A DNA stretch of 64,000 nt. Origin: an uncultured Flavobacteriaceae bacterium (lineage in GTDB: Bacteria; Bacteroidota; Bacteroidia; Flavobacteriales; Flavobacteriaceae). The number at the start of each line of letters is the position of its first letter. The first letter of the stretch is position 1. The notes under the pieces were generated by a model that saw nothing but the letters and a program-made list of their open reading frames with translations, was not told where the DNA came from and ran no database searches. The translations under genes were made by a program, and so were the position numbers. Location: the NCBI GenBank assembly GCA_947494205.1, contig CANLUH010000005.1:124001-188000 (forward strand). The letters run 5' to 3'. Positions 1-9,172 of this stretch are shown here, piece by piece.

Positions 1-1
1 A

Positions 2-292
2 GCGTTTAAAAGTATAAAAGATATACTAAAAACAAATGGTAAGCGGTTTTTCGATGCGCCAATGTTAGAGCATAAATTAGATGGTGTACTCTCCATTAAT
101 AATTATCATGCCGCTTATGCTGCAGTAGCAGAATATCCAGCAATTACAGTACCAATGGGCTATACTAAAACTGGAGAACCTAAAGGATTAACCATTATAG
201 CAAGACCATTAGCTGAAAAACAACTACTAAGTTGGGGACTAAACTATGAGCAAGCTTCAAAAAAACGACAGTCTCCAATAAATTATAACTAA
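2..292 (+). CDS. Amidase family protein, C-terminal fragment (cut by window edge)
   Basis: The reading frame is open from the first bases, so the gene starts before the window and only 96 codons remain. The segment ITVPMGYTKTGEPKGLTI followed by a conserved LL.W...YEQA....R.SP ending is typical of the C-terminal end of amidase-signature hydrolases, which cleave amides using a Ser-cisSer-Lys triad. The triad itself would lie upstream and is not visible. The internal ATG at 62 is not a credible start, because the homologous fold continues before it. Substrate cannot be inferred. The family call is fairly sure. Confidence 0.75.
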   Translation, partial: AFKSIKDILKTNGKRFFDAPMLEHKLDGVLSINNYHAAYAAVAEYPAITVPMGYTKTGEPKGLTIIARPLAEKQLLSWGLNYEQASKKRQSPINYN

Positions 293-365
293 GTATTATG
301 AGTTAAACCTTTAAGAAGGAAATCAAAAATCAAAACTCGGACATCGTAAATCATAAATCATTGTG

Positions 366-374
366 TATCTTTGC
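366..374 (+). promoter_or_regulatory. Bacteroidota-type -7 element upstream of rimO
   Basis: TATCTTTGC matches the TAnnTTTG -7 consensus of the primary sigma factor of this phylum and lies 17 bases before the rimO start codon. No convincing -33 TTTG was found at the expected distance. Confidence 0.5.
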
Positions 375-390
375 AGTCCAAAATTAAGAT

Positions 391-1692
391 ATGCGTACAA
401 AGTCACTTAAAAAGAACAAAATCAATGTAATAACACTAGGCTGTAGTAAAAATGTTTACGATAGCGAAGTGTTAATGGGACAACTAAAAGCCAGTGGGAA
501 AGATGTTGTACATGAAGAAGAAGGGAATATTGTTGTGATTAATACCTGTGGATTCATTAATAATGCAAAAGAAGAAAGTGTAAACACGATCTTAGAGTAC
601 ATGCATAAAAAAGAAGAAGGCGAAGTAGATAAAGTATTCGTTACAGGCTGTTTAAGTGAGCGCTATAAACCAGACTTACAAAAGGAAATTCCTAACGTAG
701 ATCAATATTTTGGAACCACAGAATTACCAGGCTTATTAAAAGCTCTAGGAGCAGATTATAAACATGAATTAATAGGAGAACGTTTAACAACAACTCCTAA
801 AAATTATGCTTATTTAAAAATTGCTGAAGGTTGCGATAGACCTTGTAGTTTTTGTGCCATTCCTTTAATGAGAGGAAAGCACAAAAGTACGCCAATAGAA
901 AATTTAGTTACAGAAGCTGAAAAATTAGCAGCAAATGGTGTAAAGGAGCTTATTTTAATAGCACAAGATTTAACCTATTACGGATTAGACTTATATAAGA
1001 AAAGAAACCTAGCTGAGTTATTAGAAAACTTGGTAAAGGTTGAAGGAATCGATTGGATACGTCTACACTATGCATTTCCAACTGGGTTCCCAATGGATGT
1101 GCTAGACCTTATGAATCGCGAACCAAAAATATGTAACTATTTAGATATACCATTACAACATATTAGCGATTCCATTTTAAAGAGTATGCGTCGTGGTACT
1201 ACAAAAGAAAAAACGACAAAGCTTTTAAAAACATTTAGAGAAGCGGTACCAAATATGACGATACGTACAACACTTATTGTTGGTTATCCAGGAGAAACAG
1301 AAGAAGATTACCAAATCCTTAAAGAGTGGGTAAGAGAAATGCGTTTTGAAAGATTAGGTTGTTTTACGTATTCTCATGAAGAGAATACACACGCTTTTAA
1401 TCTAGAAGACGATGTGCCACAAGAGGTAAAACAAAATCGTGCTAATGAAATTATGGAGATTCAGTCTCAAATATCTTGGGAGTTAAACCAAGAAAAAATA
1501 GGACAGGAATTTAAAGTAATAATCGATAGAAAAGAAGGCGAGTACTTTATAGGAAGAACCGAATTCGATTCGCCAGACGTAGATAACGAAGTATTAATAG
1601 ACGCTACTAAAACGTATTTAAAAACAGGAGAATTTGCAACCGTAAAAGTTATAGAAGCAGAAGATTTTGATTTGTATGCGGAGGTTGTTTAA
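391..1692 (+). CDS. rimO: Ribosomal protein S12 methylthiotransferase RimO
   Basis: A radical-SAM enzyme that methylthiolates the conserved aspartate of ribosomal protein S12 in the cytoplasm. At 433 aa it has the normal family length. The N-terminal UPF0004 domain carries the three auxiliary-cluster cysteines (C18 in LGCSKN, C53 in NTCGF, C87 in VTGC). The radical-SAM CxxxCxxC motif is C148-C152-C155 (CDRPCSFC), and a C-terminal TRAM-like region follows. The SKN context and GCDRPCSFCAIP favour RimO over the tRNA enzyme MiaB. The ATG at 391 sits just behind a TATCTTTGC promoter element. It appears to be a single-gene transcript followed by a repeat-rich spacer. Confidence 0.95.
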   Translation: MRTKSLKKNKINVITLGCSKNVYDSEVLMGQLKASGKDVVHEEEGNIVVINTCGFINNAKEESVNTILEYMHKKEEGEVDKVFVTGCLSERYKPDLQKEIPNVDQYFGTTELPGLLKALGADYKHELIGERLTTTPKNYAYLKIAEGCDRPCSFCAIPLMRGKHKSTPIENLVTEAEKLAANGVKELILIAQDLTYYGLDLYKKRNLAELLENLVKVEGIDWIRLHYAFPTGFPMDVLDLMNREPKICNYLDIPLQHISDSILKSMRRGTTKEKTTKLLKTFREAVPNMTIRTTLIVGYPGETEEDYQILKEWVREMRFERLGCFTYSHEENTHAFNLEDDVPQEVKQNRANEIMEIQSQISWELNQEKIGQEFKVIIDRKEGEYFIGRTEFDSPDVDNEVLIDATKTYLKTGEFATVKVIEAEDFDLYAEVV

Positions 1693-2012
1693 GTTTACAC
1701 TTCGAAAGTTTAGTGTAACATTTGTTATCTAAATTTAAGATATATTATTTTAAAATACGCAGTAGACTATTATATTTTATATGTCAGTCTGAGCTTGTCG
1801 AAGACTATCTTAAAAGGATTTAATAATATTGATGTCATATATTATATAAATTATTCAGACATAATAATATTTCGTTTGTAATAAGTTTACACTTCGACAA
1901 GCTCAGTGTGACATTATTTTTCATAGTTGTCTAATTTGAAACATAATAATTAAAAATAACCAAGGAGATAATTATAGTCTTAAAAGTCTGTCTGAGCCTG
2001 TCGAAAATCATC
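1691..2012. repeat. Cluster of four copies of a palindromic intergenic repeat
   Basis: The 385-base spacer between rimO and the AraC-type gene holds four related units in alternating orientation. 1781-1805 (TCTGAGCTTGTCGAAGAC core) and 1985-2012 (TCTGAGCCTGTCGAAAATC) are in one direction. 1883-1915 (ACTTCGACAAGCTCAGTGTGAC) and a decayed copy at 1691-1723 (ACTTCGAAAGTTTAGTGTAAC) are in the other. Opposite units can pair into long hairpins. Related arms occur at 41781-41852. No coding capacity was seen in this spacer. Confidence 0.75.
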
Positions 2013-2077
2013 TAGATTGAATCTATATTATGAGTTAATCATTAATTTCATACTTTGTGGCTTTCAATACTTAACTA

Positions 2078-2998
2078 ATGATGCTATCTGAAATAGAAAA
2101 CAAAGAGTATATTAAACGTATTAATTCTGCTTTAGAATATATAGACAAGCACATAGAAGAAAAGTTATCTTTAGAAACTATAGCAGCTATAGCTCATTAT
2201 TCACCGTATCATTTTCATCGAATTTTTAAAGCAATAATTGGCGAAACACTTAATGAGTACATAATGCGCCAACGTATTGAAAAGTCTGCTATAGAACTAA
2301 TGACTAAAAAAGACGTTATCATAGCTGTATTAGCAGAACGTTATGGTTTTAATAGTCATGCTGTATATACAAGAGTATTTAAAAAATACTATAACGTAAG
2401 TCCTACAGCATTTAAAACATTAAATCCGAGTAAATTTAGCAAGATTAATCAAACAGAAAGCAAGAAAGGTCAAGTGAGTTTTATATTTGAAGAATACATT
2501 TGCAATATTAATAATTATTTAAATTGGATAAGCATGAATGGAACCATTGAAATAAAAACTATTAACACCTTAAACTGTGCAAGTATAACACATATAGGAG
2601 TACAAGGTATGGAGAAAACCTTCGATAAATTAATACGTTGGGCAGTACCCAAAGGTTTAATGAATAGTCCAGAAGCTAAATTGGCAAGAATATTTCATGA
2701 TAGTTTTAAAGTTACTGCTCCAGACAAAGTAAGAATGAGTGTGTCGTTAATAACAGATACTCCTTTTAAAACTGAAGATGATATAGTAAAAACAATAATA
2801 GTTGAAGGGAAATATATTGTTGGACGCTTTGAAATAGTACCAGACGCTTTCGAGAAGTCTTGGTCGTCTTTATATGTATGGATGAATGATAAAGGCTATA
2901 AAAAGGCAGATGAAAATCCTTTCGAAATATATCATAACGATTACAGAGAGCATCCTGAAGGTAAGTTTATAGTTGATCTTTATATTCCTATCCAGTAA
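2078..2998 (+). CDS. AraC-family regulator with GyrI-like effector-binding domain
   Basis: A probable DNA-binding transcription factor of 306 aa. Residues about 10-115 form the double helix-turn-helix of the AraC/XylS family (LSLETIAAIAHYSPYHFHRIF and a second HTH around AERYGFNSHAVYTRVFKK). The remainder, about 150-306, resembles the GyrI-like small-molecule binding fold, ending in VDLYIPIQ, which is typical of that family. The order, HTH first and effector domain second, is that of Rob/MarA-like regulators. The start could be the first or second of two adjacent ATG codons. There is no operon partner. Its ligand and targets are unknown. Confidence 0.88.
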   Translation: MMLSEIENKEYIKRINSALEYIDKHIEEKLSLETIAAIAHYSPYHFHRIFKAIIGETLNEYIMRQRIEKSAIELMTKKDVIIAVLAERYGFNSHAVYTRVFKKYYNVSPTAFKTLNPSKFSKINQTESKKGQVSFIFEEYICNINNYLNWISMNGTIEIKTINTLNCASITHIGVQGMEKTFDKLIRWAVPKGLMNSPEAKLARIFHDSFKVTAPDKVRMSVSLITDTPFKTEDDIVKTIIVEGKYIVGRFEIVPDAFEKSWSSLYVWMNDKGYKKADENPFEIYHNDYREHPEGKFIVDLYIPIQ

Positions 2999-3019
2999 GT
3001 CTCTAAATAATAAGAGTGT

Positions 3020-3057
3020 AGCCAAAATTATAAATACTTATAATTTTGGCTTTTTTT
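3020..3057 (+). terminator. Rho-independent terminator
   Basis: A 13-bp perfect stem (AGCCAAAATTATA / TATAATTTTGGCT) with a 6-base loop is followed by seven T residues, 20 bases after the AraC-type gene. Confidence 0.9.
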
Positions 3058-3129
3058 ATGCTTTTTTTTGAAGGTTTAAATAACTAAAGCTATTTTTAGG
3101 CTTAATTAATTGATTCAAAAAACAACATA

Positions 3130-4944
3130 ATGAGCAAAACCCTACCCTTACTCGTAACTCTATTCATTACTTTTTTAACATTCGCACAAGCACCAGAACG
3201 AATAAACTATCAAGGTCTTATAAGAGATAACTCAGGAAATATATTAAGTTCACAATCCGTTGGGATGTTATTTACTATAAAACAAGGTGCCGTTGGAGGC
3301 ACAACAATATACTCTGAAACTTGGACAATAAACACGAATACTGAAGGTATAGTAAACGTTCCTATTGGTTCAGGAATGTCTACCGATGATTTCTCCACAA
3401 TAGATTGGTCTAACGGACCATACTTTTTAGAAACAAGTATAGATGTAACTGGAGGAGTTAATTATGTTTCACTTGGTTCTAGCGAATTATTAAGTGTCCC
3501 TTATGCATTACATGCAAAAACAGCAGGCAATGGATTGCCTACTGGTGAAGCAGGAGATATTCTATTTCACGATGGTACAACATGGGTGAATCTACCAAAA
3601 GGTACAGATGGACAAATATTAACGCTATCTGGCGGAGCGCCAACATGGGCTAACCAATGTGTAAATATATTTTATTTAGATGCAGATGATGATGGGTATG
3701 GAGATGCTACTATGATAACTGTTGCTTGTGAAGCTCCAATGGGTTATGTAGCAAATAAAGGCGATTGTGATGATACTAACGCAAGTGTTAATCCAGGCGC
3801 TACAGAGGTTTGTAATGATAATATAGATAACGATTGCGATGGTTTAGTAGATTCCGATGATCCAGACGCAACAGGAACATCCGTTTGGTATCAAGATGCA
3901 GATGGAGACGGGTATGGAACCGATGCTATAACTTTATCGAGTTGCTCGCAACCACAAGGTTATGTCGCTACAGATGGAGATTGCAATGATACTGACGCAT
4001 TTATTAACCCAGATGCCACGGAAATTTGTAATGACAATGTAGATAATGATTGTGATGGGTTAACCGATGGAGAAGATACTAATACTTCAGGCGGAACAAC
4101 TTGGTATTTAGATTCAGATTTAGATGGCTTCGGACTAGATTCTAGTACTACATTAGCATGTAGTCAGCCACCAGGTTATGCCGCAATAGGAGGCGATTGT
4201 AACGACTCGGATCCAGCTACGTATCCTGGAGCTCCAGAACTATGTGGAGATAATGTAGATAATGATTGTGATGGCTTAACCGATGATGAAGATACTAACG
4301 TTACTGGTGGTACGGTTTGGTATTTAGACTCAGATGTAGATGGCTTCGGATTAGACTCTAGTACAACAGTAGCGTGTAACCAACCAACAGGATATTCGGC
4401 AATAGGAGGCGATTGCAACGATTTAGATCCAACTACGTATCCAGGAGCACCAGAACTATGTGGCGATAATATAGATAATGATTGCGATGGCTCAACCGAT
4501 GATGAAGATACCAACGTTACTGGAGGTACAATATGGTATGTAGATAGCGATGGAGACGGTTTTGGAACAACGGCTAATACTCTAACAGCTTGCAATCAGC
4601 CAATTGGATATGTTGCAAATAGTAACGATTGTAATGATAATGATGCTGCTATTAGACCGAATGCTCAAGAAGTTTGTGATGGAAAAGATAATGATTGCGA
4701 TGGCTTAACAGATGGTGATGATCCGTCTTTAGTTGGTGGAACAGTTTGGTATAGAGATTCAGATTTTGATGGTTTTGGAACACCAAATGTAACAACCAAT
4801 GCTTGTACGCAGCCAACAGGCTATGTTTCTAATAATTTAGATTGTAATGATCAAGATCAAGCAATTAATCCAAACGCATTTGAAATTATTGGAGATAATA
4901 TAGATAATAACTGTAATGGGGAAACTGACGAACAGCCTGAGTAG
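3130..4944 (+). CDS. Secreted protein with six MopE-type putative metal-binding repeats
   Basis: A 604-aa protein with a signal peptide (MSKTLPLLVTLFITFLTFAQ). Residues about 20-135 match the N-terminal domain common in Bacteroidota surface proteins (INYQGLIRDNSG ... LLSVPYALHAKTA). From about 180 to the end there are six repeats of DC(N/D)D.....P.A.E(V/I)C.D.(I/V)DNDCDG, each preceded by a W(Y).D.D.DG(F/Y)G stretch. The acidic Asp/Asn loops suggest Ca2+ binding, as in MopE-like and thrombospondin-3-like proteins. The last repeat has lost its first cysteine (EIIGDNIDNNCNG). No T9SS sorting domain follows, which is odd for this type of protein. Function unknown; a surface or extracellular structural role is likely. 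Confidence 0.8.
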   Translation: MSKTLPLLVTLFITFLTFAQAPERINYQGLIRDNSGNILSSQSVGMLFTIKQGAVGGTTIYSETWTINTNTEGIVNVPIGSGMSTDDFSTIDWSNGPYFLETSIDVTGGVNYVSLGSSELLSVPYALHAKTAGNGLPTGEAGDILFHDGTTWVNLPKGTDGQILTLSGGAPTWANQCVNIFYLDADDDGYGDATMITVACEAPMGYVANKGDCDDTNASVNPGATEVCNDNIDNDCDGLVDSDDPDATGTSVWYQDADGDGYGTDAITLSSCSQPQGYVATDGDCNDTDAFINPDATEICNDNVDNDCDGLTDGEDTNTSGGTTWYLDSDLDGFGLDSSTTLACSQPPGYAAIGGDCNDSDPATYPGAPELCGDNVDNDCDGLTDDEDTNVTGGTVWYLDSDVDGFGLDSSTTVACNQPTGYSAIGGDCNDLDPTTYPGAPELCGDNIDNDCDGSTDDEDTNVTGGTIWYVDSDGDGFGTTANTLTACNQPIGYVANSNDCNDNDAAIRPNAQEVCDGKDNDCDGLTDGDDPSLVGGTVWYRDSDFDGFGTPNVTTNACTQPTGYVSNNLDCNDQDQAINPNAFEIIGDNIDNNCNGETDEQPE

Positions 4945-4973
4945 TATTATTGAGTAATTAAAACATAAATAAG

Positions 4974-5024
4974 AAGACAGTCTCAAATAACAATAGTTGT
5001 TTTTAGGACTGTCTTTAATTTTTT
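4974..5024. terminator. Terminator between convergent genes
   Basis: A 9-bp stem AAGACAGTC / GACTGTCTT with a long loop and a T-rich tail lies between the converging MopE-repeat and MutS-like genes. It reaches the first base of the latter's stop codon. Confidence 0.7.
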
Positions 5025-6277
5025 AATAATCTATTCAATCCCTCTCTTTCAAATAAAATTTGCCCAATTTTAATATCAGACCATCCTTGTTTTACTTTAT
5101 ATGTAAATGTAGGTATATCGTTAATCAGTTTACAATCAATATAATAATTGGCAATAGCGTTATGGTTTATAGCTTTTAAATCTTGAATATGAGTAGAAAC
5201 AAAAAACAAGGAGTTTTTAAACTGAGGTAATCCAGTTATTGTTGTGGTACATATTTTAGTAGCATCTTCCACATTAGTTCCACTAAATAACTCATCGAAC
5301 ATGGCAAAACAATGAGAAGTATTTGAAGCCTTTTCAACAACAGTCTTTAAACTTTTAATTTCTGTCATAAAATGGCTGTAACCATTTAATAAATCGTCAT
5401 TATGGTTAATACCAATAGAGAACATATTAAAAAAAGGAAAAGCACCGTATTCTGCCGGAATCCCTATCCCTAAATGTCCTAAATACACACAAAGCCCTAC
5501 AGATTTTAAAAAGGTAGATTTTCCAGACATATTAGCACCGTTTAAAACAATAACATTACTAGATTCTTTAAAATCATTTTTTATAGGTTCCTCTAATAAA
5601 GGGTGATAAAAGGCTTTTAACTCTATGCCTTGTTCTATAAAATTTGGAAATGAAAAATCATGTTTTATTATGGTTTTACTAATGGATAAATAGGCTTCAA
5701 AACGCGATAAGTTATCCCAAAATTGAGTAATAGATTTGTTTTGTTTAGCTTCTGCTAAAATTGCACAAAGCGATATAACATCTGCATCTCTAAACTTATA
5801 TTCACGTATTAACTCTTCATAGTTTTTAGAATTAAATAATGCTAGAAAATCATTGATAACTCTTATTTCTTCAGTATAACTTTCAGGAAATGCTAAACGT
5901 AACTTCGAAAAATAAAGTGTGTGGAGTCGTTTAAAGAGCAATAGCATTTGTATTAAACTCGATTTTAGTTGTGCTCTTTCATATTTAGAAGCAAAGAATT
6001 TATACTTTATCTTATTATTTGGCACTTCTTTAAAAGCATAGGTTTTTAGAAATTGTGAGGTTTCTAAAAGGTAAGAGATAGAATAAGAATAGGTCTCTAA
6101 TACAGCATTGTTTTTAATAAACCCTTTAAAAATGTCTTGTCTTTCTATAATAGATTCAATAGAAGATAAGGGTTTGTTTAAAAGTGTTAATAATGCCGAT
6201 TTAGCATCTATGTTTAGTGTACTATTAAATAACGGTAGAATATCTTTTTCTATGTGTAAATCCTTAATATTATTCAT
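5015..6277 (-). CDS. MutS-like ATPase (short form, no mismatch-recognition domain)
   Basis: A 420-aa protein whose C-terminal half is a MutS-type ATPase: Walker A GANMSGKST at 247-255, Walker B in CFAMFDELFSGT, and a downstream FFVSTH segment equivalent to the D-loop/His switch. The N-terminal half is helical, like the lever/clamp region. The MutS mismatch-binding domain I (Phe-x-Glu) and connector are absent, so this is not canonical MutS, and the C-terminal Smr nuclease of MutS2 is also missing. Such short MutS homologues are common in Flavobacteriia but uncharacterised. A role in DNA structure recognition or recombination is inference only. Confidence 0.8.
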   Translation of the reverse strand: MNNIKDLHIEKDILPLFNSTLNIDAKSALLTLLNKPLSSIESIIERQDIFKGFIKNNAVLETYSYSISYLLETSQFLKTYAFKEVPNNKIKYKFFASKYERAQLKSSLIQMLLLFKRLHTLYFSKLRLAFPESYTEEIRVINDFLALFNSKNYEELIREYKFRDADVISLCAILAEAKQNKSITQFWDNLSRFEAYLSISKTIIKHDFSFPNFIEQGIELKAFYHPLLEEPIKNDFKESSNVIVLNGANMSGKSTFLKSVGLCVYLGHLGIGIPAEYGAFPFFNMFSIGINHNDDLLNGYSHFMTEIKSLKTVVEKASNTSHCFAMFDELFSGTNVEDATKICTTTITGLPQFKNSLFFVSTHIQDLKAINHNAIANYYIDCKLINDIPTFTYKVKQGWSDIKIGQILFEREGLNRLLKN

Positions 6278-6410
6278 GCTTGCAAAAGTGATTGTGTTTT
6301 TAGTAATACAATACAGTTTTACAATATAAATGAATAAATATTTGCTAGTTCTTAATAAACTTATAAATTACTATTAGTTGTTATATTAATAGAAGTGAAG
6401 TTGAAAAATA

Positions 6411-6728
6411 TTATTTAGCATCAAAAATAATCAAACTTCTTTTGTCTTCAGTTTCTTCAAAATAATTAGGTATAGTATGCTTGCCCTTAGGTTCTATTAT
6501 TGGCATGAAACAAGAAGGCGTATTGTTATATAGAGCAATAGATTCTGGAAATGCTAAAGAAAAGGGTTTTAAATTTTGTTTTTTAGAAGCTAACGGTTTA
6601 TGCTTTTTTATAGAAAAAGAACTAGTATCTACTGGGCTAGAAAAAAGGCCTTTAGATGCAGTAGTTTTTTGAGCATATCCAGTAAGACCAATAATACCTA
6701 TTAATACAGCAACAGTGATTTTATTCAT
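6411..6728 (-). CDS. Small exported protein of unknown function
   Basis: A 105-aa protein with a clear signal peptide (MNKITVAVLIGIIGLTGYAQ, cleavage likely after the AQ). The mature part is lysine/serine-rich without a recognisable domain and contains one cysteine. Its start lies 4 bases after the stop codon of the upstream gene on the same strand, so the two are very probably cotranscribed. Function unknown. It may be a small accessory protein of the neighbouring surface protein. Confidence 0.55.
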   Translation of the reverse strand: MNKITVAVLIGIIGLTGYAQKTTASKGLFSSPVDTSSFSIKKHKPLASKKQNLKPFSLAFPESIALYNNTPSCFMPIIEPKGKHTIPNYFEETEDKRSLIIFDAK

Positions 6729-6732
6729 AACG

Positions 6733-8001
6733 CTATTCTTTTTTTAATTGTTTACTAATTTTTCTAATAGCCGATTCTATAGATTTTTCAGGTTCTATAA
6801 TATTGTATTCTCCCCAAAAATCAGGGTCGCCAAAACCAGAAACCTCGTCTATTAAAATAGTATTAGGTTTAATACGGTCTTTTAATTTTGGCATTTGTCC
6901 CGTGGCATTATATTTCCAGTCAGTAATTGCCATTTCGCTCTGCAGCGTATAACGGTTATTAAACAATCTGTTTTTCCAGTTTACCTTAAAAGTTAATGAA
7001 ATATTACTATATCCATAATACCATTTTCCATCTCGTACCCTATAATTTACTTTATAACCAGCCTCTGTTGGGTAAACAGTTGCTTTTCTAGGTTTTTTCT
7101 TAACAAATAGCTCTGTGGCTGCCGCTCTGTTACTAACATCTAAATTATAAGTAGCACTAGTTAACGCATAAGAATTAGCATCTATAAATAACTTACCATA
7201 ATATAAAGCATCATTTAGTCCTTCTTTTTGTTTAAATGCAACAACGTAAACAAGTCTATCATTTATTTGCGTTGATCTATTAAATGTAAAGTTATAAAGA
7301 GATAAATTATCTTCAGTAAAAATAAATTCAGGATACTTCATAATGTCTGTATATAAAGCGCTAAACGGACCACCTTGCAGCTTTAAAGCAATAGTATCTA
7401 ATCTAGAGTAATTAGTGTTTTTCCTAGATTTTATAAGACGTATACCATCTCTTTTTCCTGAGGAATAAGGTGTTTTGTAAATTTCTAAAACAGCTTCAGA
7501 CAAAGAAGCATTTTTTTTTCTCTTCTTTATGGTCTCTCTGTAGAAACCAGTCATAACCACACTAGTGTTAAAATAGTTTTCGCCTTTTAATTTTAAAGCT
7601 TTTTTTACAAGGCTTTTTGCATTTTTTGGAGCATTTAAATCTATTTGTGCTAAAACAGTAGCGGCTTCCTCCAATTTTATTTTAGTGCTTTTTGCTTTAA
7701 AATTAACTAAAGAAACGTCCTTTTGTTTGTAGCCTAAAAACGATATGGTTACAATACTAGAAGATAAATTACTAGGTACTTTTAAAAGGAACTCCCCTTC
7801 GGTATTTGTTACTGTACTAATGTTTGTATTCGTAATAACTAAATCTGCTAGAGCTAAAGGATCGTTTGTTTTTGAGTCTACAACACGTCCTTTGTATTCC
7901 TGTATATTTTGAGAAAAGGAAAAATGACTTACTAATAAAAAACAACTAATAAGTATTAAAAAACGGTTTTTTGGTTGCGTAAAATTATATAAAGAACTCA
8001 T
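6733..8001 (-). CDS. Exported carboxypeptidase-like regulatory-domain protein
   Basis: The preferred start is the ATG at 8001 (MSSLYNFTQPKN), because this puts a good signal sequence (RFLILISCFLLVSHFSFSQ) near the N terminus. An in-frame ATG at 8052 would add 17 residues. After the signal comes a CarboxypepD_reg-like beta-sandwich (YKGRVVDSKTNDPLALADLVI ... TNTEGEFLLKVP), the domain seen at the front of TonB-dependent receptors and other envelope proteins. The rest, about 300 residues, resembles a flavobacterial conserved domain rich in beta strands and lacks a beta-barrel end. It is probably envelope-associated; the exact role is unknown. Confidence 0.7.
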   Translation of the reverse strand: MSSLYNFTQPKNRFLILISCFLLVSHFSFSQNIQEYKGRVVDSKTNDPLALADLVITNTNISTVTNTEGEFLLKVPSNLSSSIVTISFLGYKQKDVSLVNFKAKSTKIKLEEAATVLAQIDLNAPKNAKSLVKKALKLKGENYFNTSVVMTGFYRETIKKRKKNASLSEAVLEIYKTPYSSGKRDGIRLIKSRKNTNYSRLDTIALKLQGGPFSALYTDIMKYPEFIFTEDNLSLYNFTFNRSTQINDRLVYVVAFKQKEGLNDALYYGKLFIDANSYALTSATYNLDVSNRAAATELFVKKKPRKATVYPTEAGYKVNYRVRDGKWYYGYSNISLTFKVNWKNRLFNNRYTLQSEMAITDWKYNATGQMPKLKDRIKPNTILIDEVSGFGDPDFWGEYNIIEPEKSIESAIRKISKQLKKE

Positions 8002-8191
8002 AACAATAATTATTGGTAATTTTTGTACCAGTCGTTTAAAATGGTAATACATTTCAAAGTACGCAAAAACAAACAGCTTTTTATAATTATTTGTGTTAAT
8101 TGTTTCCTTAAATTAACATAATTAAAAACCTGTTTTTTGCAAATTAAATTACCAATAATTAATGTTTACTATTGTCTAGTAATCACTTCAA

Positions 8192-8980
8192 TTACCATAT
8201 ATCGTTAATTAACCAATTGGAAGCATCTTGTAAATAAGAAACATATTCGCAAGGTTCTGTATGTGTTAAGCCTGTAGCAACTACAAGTGTAGTATTACTT
8301 CCAGCTAACGCAGTAGCATCCACCCAATCTTGTGTATTCTGTAAAGAAAACAATTCGTCGTTTTCACCATGTATAACGTATGTAGGTGTTTGTATAACTC
8401 TTGCACTACCATCTGGATTATAAGATCCGTAAGCGCTAGCCATTGGTATACCAGCAGCAAATACATTAGGCTGAGTTTCGCTATACCACCAAGCACCATT
8501 TCCGCCATCACTGTAACCATTAACTACAATTTTACTAGTATCTACAGGTAAAAATTCGCTAGCTAAACTTACAAGTGCATTTACTTGTGCTTGATTGTAA
8601 GCCTCAAACCATTGTAGACCTCTGTTGTTTGGACTAATAATTATGGCATCTAAAGCAGCAAAACCAGGTTCTGCATAACAAGCCGTATTTTTATGGGCAT
8701 TGGCATCACCACCAGAAAAACCATGTAAAGTAATAATTAGTGGTCTGTCGTTATTTGTAAAATCTACATCTGGCATAATCACACGATATTCCCAAAATTC
8801 GTTGTTTGTACCAACTAAAGTCGCATCAGTAATACCGGTAGAAAAGTTTATGGCACTAAAATCAGATTGTAAATTTGCATAAGTCCTAGAAGGAACAGGA
8901 GGCGTGTCGTCGCTTTCACTGCAATTAAAAAGCAGAGTTGCGGTAAAGAAATAGATAAGTGTAAGTTTGATTGATTTCAT
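8192..8980 (-). CDS. Alpha/beta-hydrolase lipoprotein, PHB-depolymerase/esterase-like
   Basis: A 262-aa lipoprotein from the ATG at 8980 (MKSIKLTLIYFFTATLLFNC); the ATG at 8989 is an alternative. The lipobox cysteine precedes an acidic SESDD linker. The hydrolase domain shows the oxyanion region ITLHGFSGG, the nucleophile elbow GYSDGGNG (G-x-S-x-G) and a C-terminal GLTHTEPCEY with the likely catalytic histidine. This layout fits the extracellular poly(3-hydroxybutyrate) depolymerase / feruloyl esterase group. The substrate cannot be told from sequence. It is transcribed alone, divergently from bshC. Confidence 0.75.
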   Translation of the reverse strand: MKSIKLTLIYFFTATLLFNCSESDDTPPVPSRTYANLQSDFSAINFSTGITDATLVGTNNEFWEYRVIMPDVDFTNNDRPLIITLHGFSGGDANAHKNTACYAEPGFAALDAIIISPNNRGLQWFEAYNQAQVNALVSLASEFLPVDTSKIVVNGYSDGGNGAWWYSETQPNVFAAGIPMASAYGSYNPDGSARVIQTPTYVIHGENDELFSLQNTQDWVDATALAGSNTTLVVATGLTHTEPCEYVSYLQDASNWLINDIW

Positions 8981-9172
8981 AATTTTCATAGCTTTTAAAT
9001 TATAGTCCTTTTTCTTTAAAAAATGGTAAACAAAAATTACAGCCATTGCTTACAGCTAGGCTATAATAACTTTAATTAAAAATAATTTTTTCGGTAATTT
9101 TTTTGTTTAAATGTAACAAAAAAATAATAGTTACGACTTTGTTAAAGGATTATTAAAAGTTTCAGCTTTAAA

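Noticed and set aside
1691-2012. Possible CRISPR array
   Set aside because: Units alternate in orientation, spacing is irregular and there are no cas genes in the window.
4176-4595. A 139-codon minus-strand frame inside the MopE-repeat gene
   Set aside because: Its repeats are only the mirror of the Asp-rich repeats on the plus strand; no start context or domain.
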